DNA from: Pseudomonadota bacterium
GTDB lineage: Bacteria; Pseudomonadota; Alphaproteobacteria; Puniceispirillales; Marisalimonadaceae
Direction of reading: 5' to 3'
DNA length: 64,000 bases
Assembly (NCBI GenBank): GCA_028382005.1
Contig: JAOESH010000005.1
Coordinates: 17,418-81,417, forward strand
Shown here: in pieces, positions 22,072 to 31,007 of the stretch
Layout: every line of letters starts with the position of its first letter
Numbering within the stretch: position 1 is the stretch's first letter
Translations under genes and position numbers: made by a program
Notes under the pieces: model-generated
The model's database searches: none
What the model was told of the DNA's origin: nothing
What the model saw: only the letters and a program-made list of their open reading frames with translations

Positions 22072-22162
22072 GCAGAATTTCTGCTTTCCTTGTCTATGTA
22101 GGATATTAAGAACTTCTAAATTCTCCTACAGTCTTGGACAGGTTCAGCCTTTTTAAGGGCTG
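22072..22162 (-). promoter_or_regulatory. Ribosomal protein L10 leader (autoregulatory mRNA structure)
   Basis: On the minus strand, between rplA and rplJ, TGTAGGA (22124-22130) pairs with TCCTACA (22097-22103). It is followed by ATAGAC, and CTTAAT lies inside the stem loop. This pattern agrees with the L10-binding leader of proteobacteria (GUAGG...CUUAAU..CCU.CGUAGAC). A second hairpin (AGCAG...CTGCT, 22073-22087) follows, and one with CAGCC/GGCTG precedes it. The match is from memory of the family, and covariance-model scoring is needed to set exact ends. Confidence 0.75.
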
Positions 22163-22210
22163 ATTGAGAATAAAAAACTATTATTCTCGTTATAAATATA
22201 AAGTCAGTAA

Positions 22211-22885
22211 CTATATATTTATATTTATACCAGCTCCCATTGTTGAACTGATTGATATTTTTTTTATAAATGTTCCTTTTGCACCAGAAGGTCTAGCCTT
22301 TTGTACCGCTTCTATGAATGAATTAACATTTTCAGTTAACTTTTCAGAACCAAAACTAATTTTTCCTACACCCGCTTGTACTATACCAGTTTTTTCAGCA
22401 CGATACTGAACTTGACCTGATTTTGCAGCTTCAACAGCCACCTTAACATCTGCGGTTACTGTACCTAGCTTTGGGTTAGGCATAAGGCCTTTAGGACCTA
22501 AAATCTTTCCTATTCTTCCAACAACTCCCATTAAATCAGGTGTCGCTATAATCCTATCATAGTCAAGATTACCTTTTTGCATATCCTCAGCTAGATCCTC
22601 GGCACCGACTATATCAGCACCTGCACTTCTAGCTTCTTCAGCTTTTTGATCCCTTGCAAAAACTGCTACCTTCATTTTTTTTCCATTACCATGAGGTAAC
22701 GACACAACACCTCTAACCATTTGATCAGCATGTCTAGGGTCAATACCTAAATTCATTGAAACTTCGATAGTTTCATCAAACTTCTTTTTTTTGCTATCAA
22801 CAAAAAGCTTCATCGCTTCACTTACGTTAAAAGATTTATTATCTATATCTTTGTACATATCTGTTAAATTTTTACTCTTTTTCAT
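22211..22885 (-). CDS. rplA: 50S ribosomal protein L1
   Basis: L1 forms the mobile stalk that moves deacylated tRNA out of the E site. The 224-residue protein is slightly shorter than the E. coli one (234). It shows [30 protein letters not shown], the L1 signature, and the second-domain sequence [17 protein letters not shown]. It starts three bases after the rplK stop with GGAG inside that stop region. In E. coli L1 represses rplK-rplA. I did not locate the target. Confidence 0.97.
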   Translation of the reverse strand: MKKSKNLTDMYKDIDNKSFNVSEAMKLFVDSKKKKFDETIEVSMNLGIDPRHADQMVRGVVSLPHGNGKKMKVAVFARDQKAEEARSAGADIVGAEDLAEDMQKGNLDYDRIIATPDLMGVVGRIGKILGPKGLMPNPKLGTVTADVKVAVEAAKSGQVQYRAEKTGIVQAGVGKISFGSEKLTENVNSFIEAVQKARPSGAKGTFIKKISISSTMGAGININI

Positions 22886-22888
22886 TGT

Positions 22889-23317
22889 TTACTCCAAAAT
22901 CTCTAAACCCATTGACCTAGCTGAACCCTTAACCATTTCCATAGCACCTTCAATATTAGCTGCATTTAAATCTTTCATTTTACTTTCAGCTATTTCTCTT
23001 ACTTGATTAATTTTAACTGAACCACCAACAGTTCTTCCTGGTTCACTAGAACCTTTATCCTTGCCAGCAGCTTTTTTCAGAAAAAACGAAACTGGTGGTG
23101 TTTTGGTAACAAAACTGAAACTCTTATCTGAAAAAACTGTAATGACAACAGGTATTGGCATATTTTTTTCAAGAGAGTCAGTTGAGGCATTAAAAGCTTT
23201 ACAAAACTCCATTATGTTCACACCTCTTTGACCAAGAGCTGGGCCAACAGGTGGGGATGGATTAGCAGCCCCTGCTGGGATATTTAACTTAATGTAACCG
23301 TCTATTTTTTTTGCCAT
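22889..23317 (-). CDS. rplK: 50S ribosomal protein L11
   Basis: L11 binds the GTPase-associated centre of 23S rRNA and is needed for the RelA stringent signal. The 142-residue length is normal. It shows the proline-rich [30 protein letters not shown] and the C-terminal RNA-binding [27 protein letters not shown]. It lies between nusG and rplA in the conserved order. Confidence 0.98.
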   Translation of the reverse strand: MAKKIDGYIKLNIPAGAANPSPPVGPALGQRGVNIMEFCKAFNASTDSLEKNMPIPVVITVFSDKSFSFVTKTPPVSFFLKKAAGKDKGSSEPGRTVGGSVKINQVREIAESKMKDLNAANIEGAMEMVKGSARSMGLEILE

Positions 23318-23360
23318 TTTAACCTCCGCAACAACAAAGTTGGTGCTAATAAATTACTAA

Positions 23361-23891
23361 TTAAATCTTTTCTACCTGCGTATATTCAAGATCAACAGGA
23401 GTTGATCTTCCAAAAATAGATACTGCTACCTTCAACCTTGATTTATCTTCATCAACTTCTTCAACTAAACCATTAAAACTTTGAAAAGGACCTTCAGAAA
23501 CCCTAACTTCCTCACCAATTTCATAAATTATACTAGATCTAGGTCTTTCTACACCTTCACTTATTTGATTGATTAACCTTTTAGCCTCAACTTCAGTAAT
23601 AGCACTTGGCCTACCTTTACCTCCAAGAAATCCTGTTACTTTAGGTTGGGCCTTAATTAAATGCCAACTTTCATCTGTCATTTCCATCTTGATTAATATA
23701 TATCCAGGAAAAAACTTCTTTTCAGTTTGCACCTTAGATCCACGTCTGATTTCGACAACTTCCTCAGTTGGAACTAAAACTTCTTCGATTAGATTCTCTA
23801 ACTTTTTAGAAGCAACTTGTTCTTCAATGCTCTGACATACTTTTTTTTCAGAACCTGAAAAAACATGAACTACGTACCACCTCATGGCCAT
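23361..23891 (-). CDS. nusG: Transcription termination/antitermination factor NusG
   Basis: NusG binds RNA polymerase through its NGN domain and Rho or S10 through its KOW domain. The 176-residue protein has [21 protein letters not shown] at the N-terminus, [21 protein letters not shown], and the KOW segment [29 protein letters not shown]. Two ATGs lie two codons apart at the start. AGGCGG favours the first. secE lies 52 bases upstream and rplK 43 bases downstream. Confidence 0.97.
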   Translation of the reverse strand: MAMRWYVVHVFSGSEKKVCQSIEEQVASKKLENLIEEVLVPTEEVVEIRRGSKVQTEKKFFPGYILIKMEMTDESWHLIKAQPKVTGFLGGKGRPSAITEVEAKRLINQISEGVERPRSSIIYEIGEEVRVSEGPFQSFNGLVEEVDEDKSRLKVAVSIFGRSTPVDLEYTQVEKI

Positions 23892-23943
23892 TATAACCGC
23901 CTAATATTAAAACTTAGAATTAAACAAAAAAACAACAAGATAA

Positions 23944-24141
23944 TTAGCCACCAAAACTCAATAATGTTTGAACAATATTTGAAAGCAGAAGGTCAACTAG
24001 AAAAAAAAATACTGATGCAATTAAAGCCATTACAAAAACTGACATAGAGGCTAACAAAGTTTCACGCTTAGTTGCCCATGTTATTCTATTAATTTCTTGT
24101 CTAACCTGCCTAACAAATTGTGCGGGATTTGTTTTAGCCAT
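23944..24141 (-). CDS. secE: Protein translocase subunit SecE
   Basis: SecE clamps SecY in the inner-membrane translocon. The 65-residue, single-span form is typical of alphaproteobacteria. It has an amphipathic N-terminal helix (FVRQVRQEINRITWATKRETLLAS) followed by one hydrophobic segment at about 28-55. The ORF track begins at a TTG six codons upstream. I choose ATG (MAKTNPAQF) because AAGGAAGG, a good ribosome-binding site, overlaps the upstream codons. Confidence 0.95.
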   Translation of the reverse strand: MAKTNPAQFVRQVRQEINRITWATKRETLLASMSVFVMALIASVFFFLVDLLLSNIVQTLLSFGG

Positions 24142-24230
24142 GAGTAGCCTTCCTTGCAAGGATAAAATGATTAATTACATTTTTTTTTATGATAAGTCAA
24201 AGTGATTAAGTCTTTTTATTTAATTTTAAA

Positions 24231-24306
24231 TGGCAGGAGTGGAGGGACTCGAACCCCCAGCCCCCGGTTTTGGAGACCGGTGCTCTACCAATTGAGCTAC
24301 ACTCCT
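24231..24306 (-). tRNA. tRNA-Trp (anticodon CCA)
   Basis: The minus strand reads AGGAGTGTAGCTCAATTGGT, and the cloverleaf continues with GAGCACCGGTCTCCAAAACC and the T arm GGTTCGAGTCC. The acceptor stem AGGAGTG/CACTCCT is perfect. The anticodon loop CTCCAAA gives CCA, tryptophan. Discriminator G and the CCA tail are encoded. It lies between tuf copy 2 and secE and is probably processed from one transcript with them. Confidence 0.97.
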
Positions 24307-24315
24307 AATTAAATC

Positions 24316-25594
24316 AAATCGTCCTCATTACATTAACTACTAATTATTATTTATTATTTAAGACTGAATGCTTGAAACCACTCCAGCACCAACAGTTCTT
24401 CCACCTTCTCTTATAGCAAACCTTAACCCTTCATCCATTGCAATTGGCGCAATTAATTCTACAGTTATTGCTATGTTATCTCCTGGCATTACCATTTCAG
24501 TTCCAGACGGAAGCTCAACTGCTCCAGTTACATCTGTAGTTCTAAAATAAAATTGAGGACGATAATTACTAAAGAATGGTGTATGTCTTCCACCTTCATC
24601 TTTATTTAATATATAAGCTTCACCTTTAAACTTTGAATAAGGCTTAATTGAACCAGGAGCAGACAAAACCTGACCACGCTCAACATCTTCTCTTTTTGTA
24701 CCTCTTAGAAGAACTCCAACATTGTCTCCTGCTTCACCAGAATCTAACAACTTACGAAACATTTCAACACCAGTACATGTTGTCTTAGTTGTTTCTTTGA
24801 TACCAACAATCTCTATTTCTTCACCAACCTTCACTACTCCTCTTTCAACACGACCTGTAACAACAGTTCCTCTTCCTGAAATAGAAAACACATCTTCAAT
24901 AGGCATTAAAAAAGGCTTGTCTTTATCACGAGCTGGTTGTGGAATGTAAGAATCAACAGCAGCCATTAATTCATTTATAGAGTTAAGACCAATAGCTTCG
25001 TCGCGATTCTCTAACGCTGCTAACGCACTACCTTTTATAATAGGAATATCGTCACCTGGAAAATCATAACTACTTAATAGCTCACGGATTTCCAACTCAA
25101 CTAATTCTAAAAGTTCTTCATCGTCAACTTGATCAACTTTATTCATATAAACAACTAATGAAGGAACACCAACCTGACGAGCTAATAATATATGCTCTTT
25201 TGTTTGTGGCATAGGACCGTCTGCAGCATTCACAACTAATATAGCTCCATCCATTTGAGCTGCACCAGTAATCATATTTTTAACATAGTCGGCATGACCT
25301 GGACAATCAACATGAGCATAATGTCGGTTTTCAGTTGAATATTCAACGTGAGCTGTGGAAATTGTAATGCCTCTTTCTCTTTCTTCAGGGGCTTTATCAA
25401 TTTGGTCATAAGCAGAAAAGTCAGCGCGACCAGCATCAGCCATGACTTTTGTAATCGCAGCCGTTAGTGTTGTTTTACCATGATCAACATGGCCTATTGT
25501 TCCAATGTTACAGTGTGGTTTACTGCGATCAAATTTTTCTTTAGACATCTTAAACGACCTTTCTATTACTTTTATTATTACTTAAGCTAGTTTT
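24316..25594. repeat. 1,279-bp direct repeat, copy 2 (contains tuf2)
   Basis: This is the second copy of the 8092-9370 repeat in the same orientation. Upstream of tuf2 it keeps AAAACTAGCTTAAG, which encodes the Lys-Leu-Ala-stop end of fusA although no fusA is here. Downstream of tuf2 it keeps the rpsJ ribosome-binding site although rpsJ is absent. These out-of-place remnants show that the sequence was copied from the str/S10 locus into this tRNA-flanked locus. Confidence 0.93.
24358..25548 (-). CDS. tuf: Elongation factor Tu, copy 2
   Basis: The translation is identical to copy 1: 396 residues, P-loop [13 protein letters not shown] and NKVD. The gene sits between tRNA-Tyr and tRNA-Trp ahead of secE and nusG, the usual tufB place in proteobacteria. 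It is separated from both tRNA genes by about 50 bases and is probably in the same transcript. Two promoters (str and tRNA-Tyr) would let the cell make EF-Tu from independent units. Confidence 0.99.
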   Translation of the reverse strand: MSKEKFDRSKPHCNIGTIGHVDHGKTTLTAAITKVMADAGRADFSAYDQIDKAPEERERGITISTAHVEYSTENRHYAHVDCPGHADYVKNMITGAAQMDGAILVVNAADGPMPQTKEHILLARQVGVPSLVVYMNKVDQVDDEELLELVELEIRELLSSYDFPGDDIPIIKGSALAALENRDEAIGLNSINELMAAVDSYIPQPARDKDKPFLMPIEDVFSISGRGTVVTGRVERGVVKVGEEIEIVGIKETTKTTCTGVEMFRKLLDSGEAGDNVGVLLRGTKREDVERGQVLSAPGSIKPYSKFKGEAYILNKDEGGRHTPFFSNYRPQFYFRTTDVTGAVELPSGTEMVMPGDNIAITVELIAPIAMDEGLRFAIREGGRTVGAGVVSSIQS

Positions 25595-25603
25595 CTAAAT
25601 TAT

Positions 25604-25688
25604 TGGTGGTGGGGGTAGGATTCGAACCTACGTACGCTACGCGGGCAGATTTACAGTCTGCTGCCTTTAACCACTCGGCCACCCCACC
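25604..25688 (-). tRNA. tRNA-Tyr (anticodon GTA)
   Basis: The minus strand begins GGTGGGGTGGCCGAGTGGTT and has the long variable arm of a class II tRNA (85 bases). The anticodon stem GCAGA/TCTGC encloses CTGTAAA, giving GTA, tyrosine. The T arm reads GGTTCGAATCC. The acceptor GGTGGGG/CCCCACC is perfect, and discriminator A plus CCA are encoded. It is the first gene of the leftward unit that continues with tuf2. Confidence 0.97.
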
Positions 25689-25777
25689 AAAGAATTTATA
25701 ATTATCATACTATCTTATTTGGTAATTCACCTTACTTAATTTAATTCATATGCTATGTTTATATACACAAGCCTTGC

Positions 25778-25806
25778 GGAATAGAAAAGGTTTAATTAAA
25801 TGTCAA
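25778..25806 (-). promoter_or_regulatory. Putative promoter for tRNA-Tyr/tuf2/secE/nusG
   Basis: On the minus strand a perfect TTGACA (25801-25806) is followed after 17 bases by TATTCC (25778-25783). A run of 16 T residues lies immediately upstream of the -35 box, resembling an UP element. A leader of about 80 nt would precede tRNA-Tyr. The -10 is only a partial match, so the call is moderate. Confidence 0.5.
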
Positions 25807-25846
25807 TAAAAAAAAAAAAAAAATAGTTTTTTAACAAGATTTTAAC

Positions 25847-26701
25847 ATGAACAATAAACACAAAAAATTTAAGATTAACAAAGGAATAAAACCTCTTAGA
25901 GTAGAGGGTTTCGACTATAAAAACACAAATAATTATTCTAAACATATGACGCTAAAAAATAATCAAATCATAATATCTGGAAGACATTCTACATTATCAG
26001 CACTAAAAAATACTCATAGAAAATTATTTTACCTGATTTCAACACCCGATAATCACATATTTTGGAGTAAAGAAGTAGAAAATTTAGGAATTAATATTGA
26101 TATTCAAATCAAAGAAAAAGAGGCATTAGACCAAATAAATAACTTTAAGCCTCATCAAAATATAATTTTAGTTACTGAACCATTAAAAAGAATTTCACTA
26201 GATGAGTTTTTAATAAAAAAACAAATTCAATCAACTAATCCAATAAGAATTATTCTTTTAGACCAGGTTACAGACCCTCAGAACGTAGGGGCTATAATTA
26301 GATCGGCTCACGCTTTTAAAATGGATGGACTAGCATTGTCTCAAAGAAACAGTCCTTTAGAAACTGCAGCAATGTCAAAGGCATCTTCTGGCGCCATTGA
26401 AAAACTAACAATTATTGAATTATCTAATATGGCTAGAGAAATAAAAAAACTGCAACAATCAAACTTTACTGTTTATGGTTTAGCACATGGTGGAGCAGGT
26501 GATGTGTTTGATTTAGAAAATGAAACAGGAAATATTGCTGTTATTGTTGGCTCTGAAGGCAAAGGCTTAAGAAGATTAACTAGAGACAAGGTTGATAAAT
26601 TGATTACTATTCCGATTAATGTAGAAAGCGAATCATTAAATGTTGCAAATGCAGCTTCTATTACAATGTTACAATTACAAAAAAACATTATAAAAAATTA
26701 A
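25847..26701 (+). CDS. rlmB: 23S rRNA (guanosine-2'-O-)-methyltransferase, SpoU/TrmH family (RlmB-like)
   Basis: The protein is a SPOUT methyltransferase that uses SAM. RlmB methylates the ribose of G2251 in the P loop of 23S rRNA. The 284 residues comprise an N-terminal substrate domain with SGRHSTLSAL (about 44-53) and the knotted catalytic domain. Motif 1 is DPQNVGAIIRSAHA (143-156), motif 2 is IVGSEGKGLRRL, and motif 3 is SLNVANAASI. It is divergent from the tRNA-Tyr unit and followed by tRNA-Thr. TrmH or another SpoU member is the alternative, but the N-terminal domain favours RlmB. Confidence 0.88.
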   Translation: MNNKHKKFKINKGIKPLRVEGFDYKNTNNYSKHMTLKNNQIIISGRHSTLSALKNTHRKLFYLISTPDNHIFWSKEVENLGINIDIQIKEKEALDQINNFKPHQNIILVTEPLKRISLDEFLIKKQIQSTNPIRIILLDQVTDPQNVGAIIRSAHAFKMDGLALSQRNSPLETAAMSKASSGAIEKLTIIELSNMAREIKKLQQSNFTVYGLAHGGAGDVFDLENETGNIAVIVGSEGKGLRRLTRDKVDKLITIPINVESESLNVANAASITMLQLQKNIIKN

Positions 26702-26709
26702 ATAAGTTC

Positions 26710-26738
26710 TTGTCTCCAAAATAAATATCCATTATTGA
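26710..26738 (+). promoter_or_regulatory. Putative promoter for tRNA-Thr
   Basis: TTGTCT (26710-26715) is followed after 17 bases by TATTGA (26733-26738). The implied transcription start near 26745 is just ahead of the tRNA at 26749. Box matches are partial, and read-through from rlmB is equally possible. Confidence 0.4.
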
Positions 26739-26748
26739 TTTGTTCAGT

Positions 26749-26824
<76 letters not shown>

Positions 26825-26832
26825 TAATAAAA

Positions 26833-27864
26833 TTATTTATCTTTTTCGATAAACTGATTGGATTGATTTGACTTATATATTAAATCTTCAATTTTTAAAT
26901 TTTCTATGTATTCTTTAGCTTCGTTTTTAAGTTCTTGGCCATTCACAAAATGATCCAAAAGATGTTTTTGATAGTAAAAAACACTGTCTCCTGCAAAACC
27001 AATATTATTCCACTCATACTCTATTATCTTTTCTTCATTTTCATTAAATTTCCGATAAAAAATTTCTCCATTTCCATTTAGCCTCAATGATCCCTCTGAT
27101 CCTTCAATTAACATCTCTCCTATTGTTAATCGTCTATCTATTGCAATATGATCAGATAGTCTATTACCATCAAATAATCCCCTCATTCCACTTTCAAACT
27201 CAAAAAAAACTATACCAGCATCCTCTCCTTTAATATAATTGTTAAGTTTAGATAATTTAGCAAAAACACTTTTAATGTCGCCAAACAAAAACCTGAAAAC
27301 ATCTATTATGTGAATAGCTGTTTCATGTATCATAAAACGTTCCATTTTCTGAAAATATGGCTGTCTACTTAAATATGCATCTTTGCCTTGACCGTCTCCT
27401 GGCCGCATTCGAAAACTAACTTGAAATAAATCACCTAATAATGAAGATTTTAAAATTTCGTTAATTTTTAAATACCATGGCTGATATCTAAAGTTTTCGT
27501 GAACTGCTATTGTAACTCCATATTTTTCAGCAATTTTAACGGCTTCTTTTGCTTCTTTAATAGAGTTAGTAAAAGGTTTCTGGCAAATAATATTTACATT
27601 AGATTCAGCAGCAATTTTAATAAAATTTAGATGAAACTGCGGGGGTACAATAATATCGATAAGGGTTGATTTAGTTTCGGTTATCATGGTTTTAAAATCT
27701 TGAAAAACTTTACAGTTATTAAATTGTTTGGACCTTTCTAGAGCCTCATTCTTATTTAATGAACATATTCCAACAATTTCAACACCTAGCCTTTTCCAGG
27801 CATCAACGTGAAATTGGCTAAAATACCCAGTTCCGACTATTGACAAACGAATTTTATTTTTCAT
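26833..27864 (-). CDS. Gfo/Idh/MocA family NAD(P)-dependent oxidoreductase
   Basis: The family oxidises or reduces sugars, inositols and related polyols with NAD(P). The 343-residue protein has a Rossmann GTGYFS motif at 11-16 and the active-site lysine in CQKPF (94-98, in place of the common EKP). The C-terminal alpha/beta domain includes HETAIHIIDVFRFLFGD with the conserved catalytic-region histidine. It ends tail to tail with tRNA-Thr and stands 19 bases downstream of a GNAT gene. I cannot name the substrate. Confidence 0.88.
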   Translation of the reverse strand: MKNKIRLSIVGTGYFSQFHVDAWKRLGVEIVGICSLNKNEALERSKQFNNCKVFQDFKTMITETKSTLIDIIVPPQFHLNFIKIAAESNVNIICQKPFTNSIKEAKEAVKIAEKYGVTIAVHENFRYQPWYLKINEILKSSLLGDLFQVSFRMRPGDGQGKDAYLSRQPYFQKMERFMIHETAIHIIDVFRFLFGDIKSVFAKLSKLNNYIKGEDAGIVFFEFESGMRGLFDGNRLSDHIAIDRRLTIGEMLIEGSEGSLRLNGNGEIFYRKFNENEEKIIEYEWNNIGFAGDSVFYYQKHLLDHFVNGQELKNEAKEYIENLKIEDLIYKSNQSNQFIEKDK

Positions 27865-27883
27865 TAAAAATCACATTAATAAA

Positions 27884-28321
27884 TTAGTTTAGATGCTTCA
27901 TAGCTATGTGCAAAATACCATCCTCTAAAAATCTATCTCCATAGGGAGTGAAATTTAGACTTTTATAAAAATCTTCAACTGCAACTTGGCTATGTAGCAT
28001 TATAGAGATTTTTTTATTTTTTTTAAGATAGTAGTTTATGATTTCATTAATCAACAAACTCCCTACCTTAAGTTTTCTATATTCAACTAATACAGCAACC
28101 CGTTCAATTTTAAATAAATGATCTTCTTTTTTACGAACTCTAGCTGTCCCAATAGCTTCACCTTTCTTATAAATCAAAAAATGCTCACATAAATGATCTA
28201 AATTATCAAACTCAATTTCTTCTGATATCCTCTGCTCTTCACAAAATACTTTTTTTCTAATTTTAAATGAAACGTTGATTTCATCTGATAAATCAATAAT
28301 TTTAAAACTATATAAACTCAT
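27884..28321 (-). CDS. GNAT family N-acetyltransferase
   Basis: The 145-residue protein resembles the ElaA/YjcF type of GNAT: VSFKIRKKVFCEEQRISEEIEFDNLDHLCEHFL at the N-terminus, GTARVRKKEDHLFKIERVAVLVEYRKLKVGSLLINE for the acetyl-CoA-binding motif A, and a C-terminal VEDFYKSLNFTPYGDRFLEDGI. The usual (R/Q)xxGxG loop reads RKLKVGSL. It lies in a minus-strand run of four genes with small gaps. Substrate is unknown. Confidence 0.85.
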   Translation of the reverse strand: MSLYSFKIIDLSDEINVSFKIRKKVFCEEQRISEEIEFDNLDHLCEHFLIYKKGEAIGTARVRKKEDHLFKIERVAVLVEYRKLKVGSLLINEIINYYLKKNKKISIMLHSQVAVEDFYKSLNFTPYGDRFLEDGILHIAMKHLN

Positions 28322-28344
28322 AACTTAAATCTCTATAAATAAAA

Positions 28345-29037
28345 CTATAATGGCAAAGCATTGCCATCATAATTAAAAAACTTACCTGTGTCTTCAATAC
28401 TTAAACCTAAGAATTGCTCTAGTAAACCCTCAGCACTTTCTTCAGGAGATATATCAGCTTGATCACCACCCATATCAGTCCTAACCCAACCGGGATGGAA
28501 AGAAGTGACTATTATATGATCATTTAAAAATTGATTGGATAAAGTTCTCATTAAATTATTAGCAGCAGCTTTGGAAGCTCTATAAATAGGTGCATTAGAC
28601 GACAAATGAGCCTGACTTCCCATAAGAGAAGAAATTATAGCCACTTTTGATTGAGATTTTTTATTTAAATTTCGATAAAAATTTTGAATAGTAAGAAAAG
28701 GACCTGCAACATTTGCCATCATGACATCCATGATAGCCTTTTCATTATGGTCTTTACTAAAAATATCGCCTTTTCCATTATTAACTCCAGCGTTACATAC
28801 TAAAATATCTATATCAGATTTGATGTTTTGGGATGCATTTATAATACTTTGAGCGCTTGTCACATCCACTTCATGAATATTTAGGTTGGAATATTTTTGA
28901 GAAAGTTCGCTTAATTTCTCTGAATTTTCTAAATTTCTACAACACGCTTCAACATTCAAATTTTTAATAAGAGATATTTCAGTTAAAGCTAAACCAATAC
29001 CTCTATTAGCTCCTGTTATTAAGATTGTTTCTGTCAT
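28345..29037 (-). CDS. Short-chain dehydrogenase/reductase (SDR)
   Basis: The 230-residue protein is a classical-type SDR: TGANRGIG (8-15) binds NAD(P), NAG stands at 81-83, and the catalytic Ser-Tyr-Lys appears as ISSLMGS and YRASK (Y151, K155). The C-terminus SFHPGWVRTDMGG is typical of the CsgA/C-factor-like subgroup. A clear AGGAGA ribosome-binding site precedes the ATG. Its neighbours are an EamA exporter upstream and a GNAT downstream. Substrate is unknown. Confidence 0.9.
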   Translation of the reverse strand: MTETILITGANRGIGLALTEISLIKNLNVEACCRNLENSEKLSELSQKYSNLNIHEVDVTSAQSIINASQNIKSDIDILVCNAGVNNGKGDIFSKDHNEKAIMDVMMANVAGPFLTIQNFYRNLNKKSQSKVAIISSLMGSQAHLSSNAPIYRASKAAANNLMRTLSNQFLNDHIIVTSFHPGWVRTDMGGDQADISPEESAEGLLEQFLGLSIEDTGKFFNYDGNALPL

Positions 29038-29068
29038 GACATCTCCTGTAAACTGCTAAATTGATTAC

Positions 29069-29953
29069 TTATAATTTCGAGGTAATTTTTTTGTTGTTAA
29101 TATAATTTCTCCATGCAGCAAAAACCCCACTACCAACAACTATACTACCACCGATAAATATTGATAATGTTATTATATCGTTAAAAATCATTATTCCTAT
29201 TATAGATGCAAAGAATAGTTGAAAGTATGTAAACGGTTGTAAAACACTTGCTTCTGCATTTTCATAAGCTTTTATTAATAGAAAATGACCTGCTGTGCTT
29301 AATACACATAATAAAGTCATCCATCCCCAATCTTTAAATAAAATTGGCTCCCAATAAAATGGGCCAACTATTGACATAACTATGCATCCAACTATAGCAA
29401 CCCAAAAAAAACTTGTTTCAGAAGTATCATCTTTTGAGACCTTTCTTGTCAAAATTGTATAAAAACCTAACACGAATGCGCCTAAGATAGGTAAGATAGC
29501 ATCAAAGCTAATTACAAAATTCGCTGGGTCTAAAATAATTAAAACTCCTAAAAAACCAAATAAAACTGCTAGCCATCTTTGAATACCTATTTTTTCTTTT
29601 AAAATTGGACCTGAAAAAGCCACTACAATTAAAGGAAAAAAAGACAAAATCGAATGAGTTTGAACTAGACCAAGTGTGGTAAAAGAATAAACTCCAATTA
29701 ATATTGCAGAAATAAGTAATAATCCCCTAATAAATTGGATGTATGGCTGTTTTGTAGATATTACCTTTAAAATTCCGTTTTTTTTTCTTAAACTAATTAC
29801 AATTACTAATAATGCTAAGACCCAACTTCTAACCATATTAATGACAAATACGTTATAATTTTCAGCTAAATATCTTGAAACTCCATCCATTATAGCAAAA
29901 AAAAATGTGGCAAGCACAATTGTCAAAACTCCTTTCTTAACATTATTAATCAT
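29069..29953 (-). CDS. EamA/DMT-superfamily transporter
   Basis: The 294-residue protein is an integral membrane protein with about ten hydrophobic segments forming two EamA repeats: first half LATFFFAIMDGVSRYLAEN, second half GAFVLGFYTILTRKVSKDD. The loop RGLLLISAILIGVYSFTTLGL is typical of RhaT/RarD-like permeases. Such proteins export or import small metabolites such as amino acids or nucleotides. It is divergent from the dehydrogenase at 30103, and the 149-bp gap would hold promoters for both. Substrate cannot be told. Confidence 0.88.
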   Translation of the reverse strand: MINNVKKGVLTIVLATFFFAIMDGVSRYLAENYNVFVINMVRSWVLALLVIVISLRKKNGILKVISTKQPYIQFIRGLLLISAILIGVYSFTTLGLVQTHSILSFFPLIVVAFSGPILKEKIGIQRWLAVLFGFLGVLIILDPANFVISFDAILPILGAFVLGFYTILTRKVSKDDTSETSFFWVAIVGCIVMSIVGPFYWEPILFKDWGWMTLLCVLSTAGHFLLIKAYENAEASVLQPFTYFQLFFASIIGIMIFNDIITLSIFIGGSIVVGSGVFAAWRNYINNKKITSKL

Positions 29954-30102
29954 AGTAAAATATATTCCCTTGAACTTTTATTATTTTTAAAGAATGAAGA
30001 TTACGAATTGAAACAATGATACTTTTTAATTGATTATAACAATGTTTATCGTGTTACTATAAATTATAAATATTAAACATTATATTTTTTTATGAGAACC
30101 CA

Positions 30103-30996
30103 ATGAATAATAATTTCAATCCCATAGGATTTATCGGAACAGGGCTGATGGGCGTATGTTTCATAAAACGTTTATCAGAAGTCAATTATTTAATAAATGC
30201 ATATGATAAAAGACAAGAAAAATTAGAGTTATTAAAGGGTGAAGATAAAGTATCTTTATCTATTAACCCTGCTCAAGTATCTAAAAATTGCGACATAATA
30301 TTTATCTGTGTAGATAAAACTGAGAATGTAAAAGATGTAGTATTCGGAGATAAAGGAATAATTCAAAACGCTTCTGAAAATACTATAATCGTTGATTTAT
30401 CAACAACGTTAGCCAACGAAACTATAAATTTTTCAAAGAAAATTAAACTTGAAAAAGGATCATCATGGGTTGATGCTCCAATATCCGGAGGTCCTGAAAA
30501 AGCTTTGGATGGATCCTTAGCTATAATGGTTGGGGGAGAGCAAAAAGATATAGATATTATTTCACCAATTTTAAACGATATTTCATCAAATTTTACACAT
30601 TTTGGTTCTGTGGGATCAGGTCAAATTGTAAAGATGATAAATCAAATATTAGTGTTAAATAATTATGCAGTTTTGGCTGAAGCTTTATCATTTGCAGAGG
30701 CTTGGGGAATTGATGCTCATAAAATACCTAATGCGTTAAGTAATGGTCACGCTGGTTCAAATTTACTAACACATTTATTTCCAAGAATGATAGAAAAAGA
30801 CTTTAAACCTCAGGGTTATGTTTCACAAATTTTAAAGGATCTTTCCATGGTATCTAAACTTGCCGATCAAAAAGATATACCCATACCCATAACTAGCCTA
30901 ACAAAACAATTATTTACAATTCTTACAGGAAAAGCAAAAGAAAACCTAGATGGCACTTCTATTGTAAAGTTATTTGATAAGAATAAAATTATTTGA
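30103..30996 (+). CDS. Beta-hydroxyacid dehydrogenase (3-hydroxyisobutyrate/tartronate semialdehyde reductase family)
   Basis: The 297-residue protein has GTGLMG (12-17) for NAD(P), the substrate signature DAPISGGPEKALDGSLAIMVGG (124 onward), and the catalytic lysine in GSGQIVKMINQ (K177). These mark the family of 3-hydroxyisobutyrate dehydrogenase, tartronate semialdehyde reductase and GLYR1-type enzymes. The ATG follows AATGAGAACCCA without a strong ribosome-binding site. It is followed after 11 bases by an amidohydrolase, so both are probably in one operon that turns over a hydroxyacid or lactone. Confidence 0.88.
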   Translation: MNNNFNPIGFIGTGLMGVCFIKRLSEVNYLINAYDKRQEKLELLKGEDKVSLSINPAQVSKNCDIIFICVDKTENVKDVVFGDKGIIQNASENTIIVDLSTTLANETINFSKKIKLEKGSSWVDAPISGGPEKALDGSLAIMVGGEQKDIDIISPILNDISSNFTHFGSVGSGQIVKMINQILVLNNYAVLAEALSFAEAWGIDAHKIPNALSNGHAGSNLLTHLFPRMIEKDFKPQGYVSQILKDLSMVSKLADQKDIPIPITSLTKQLFTILTGKAKENLDGTSIVKLFDKNKII

Positions 30997-31007
30997 AGAG
31001 GAAGAAA

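Noticed and set aside
22142-22195. Hairpin GAGAATAA/TTATTCTC after rplA as terminator
   Set aside because: It forms a stem but has no following T tract on either strand; it may be part of the L10 leader region instead.
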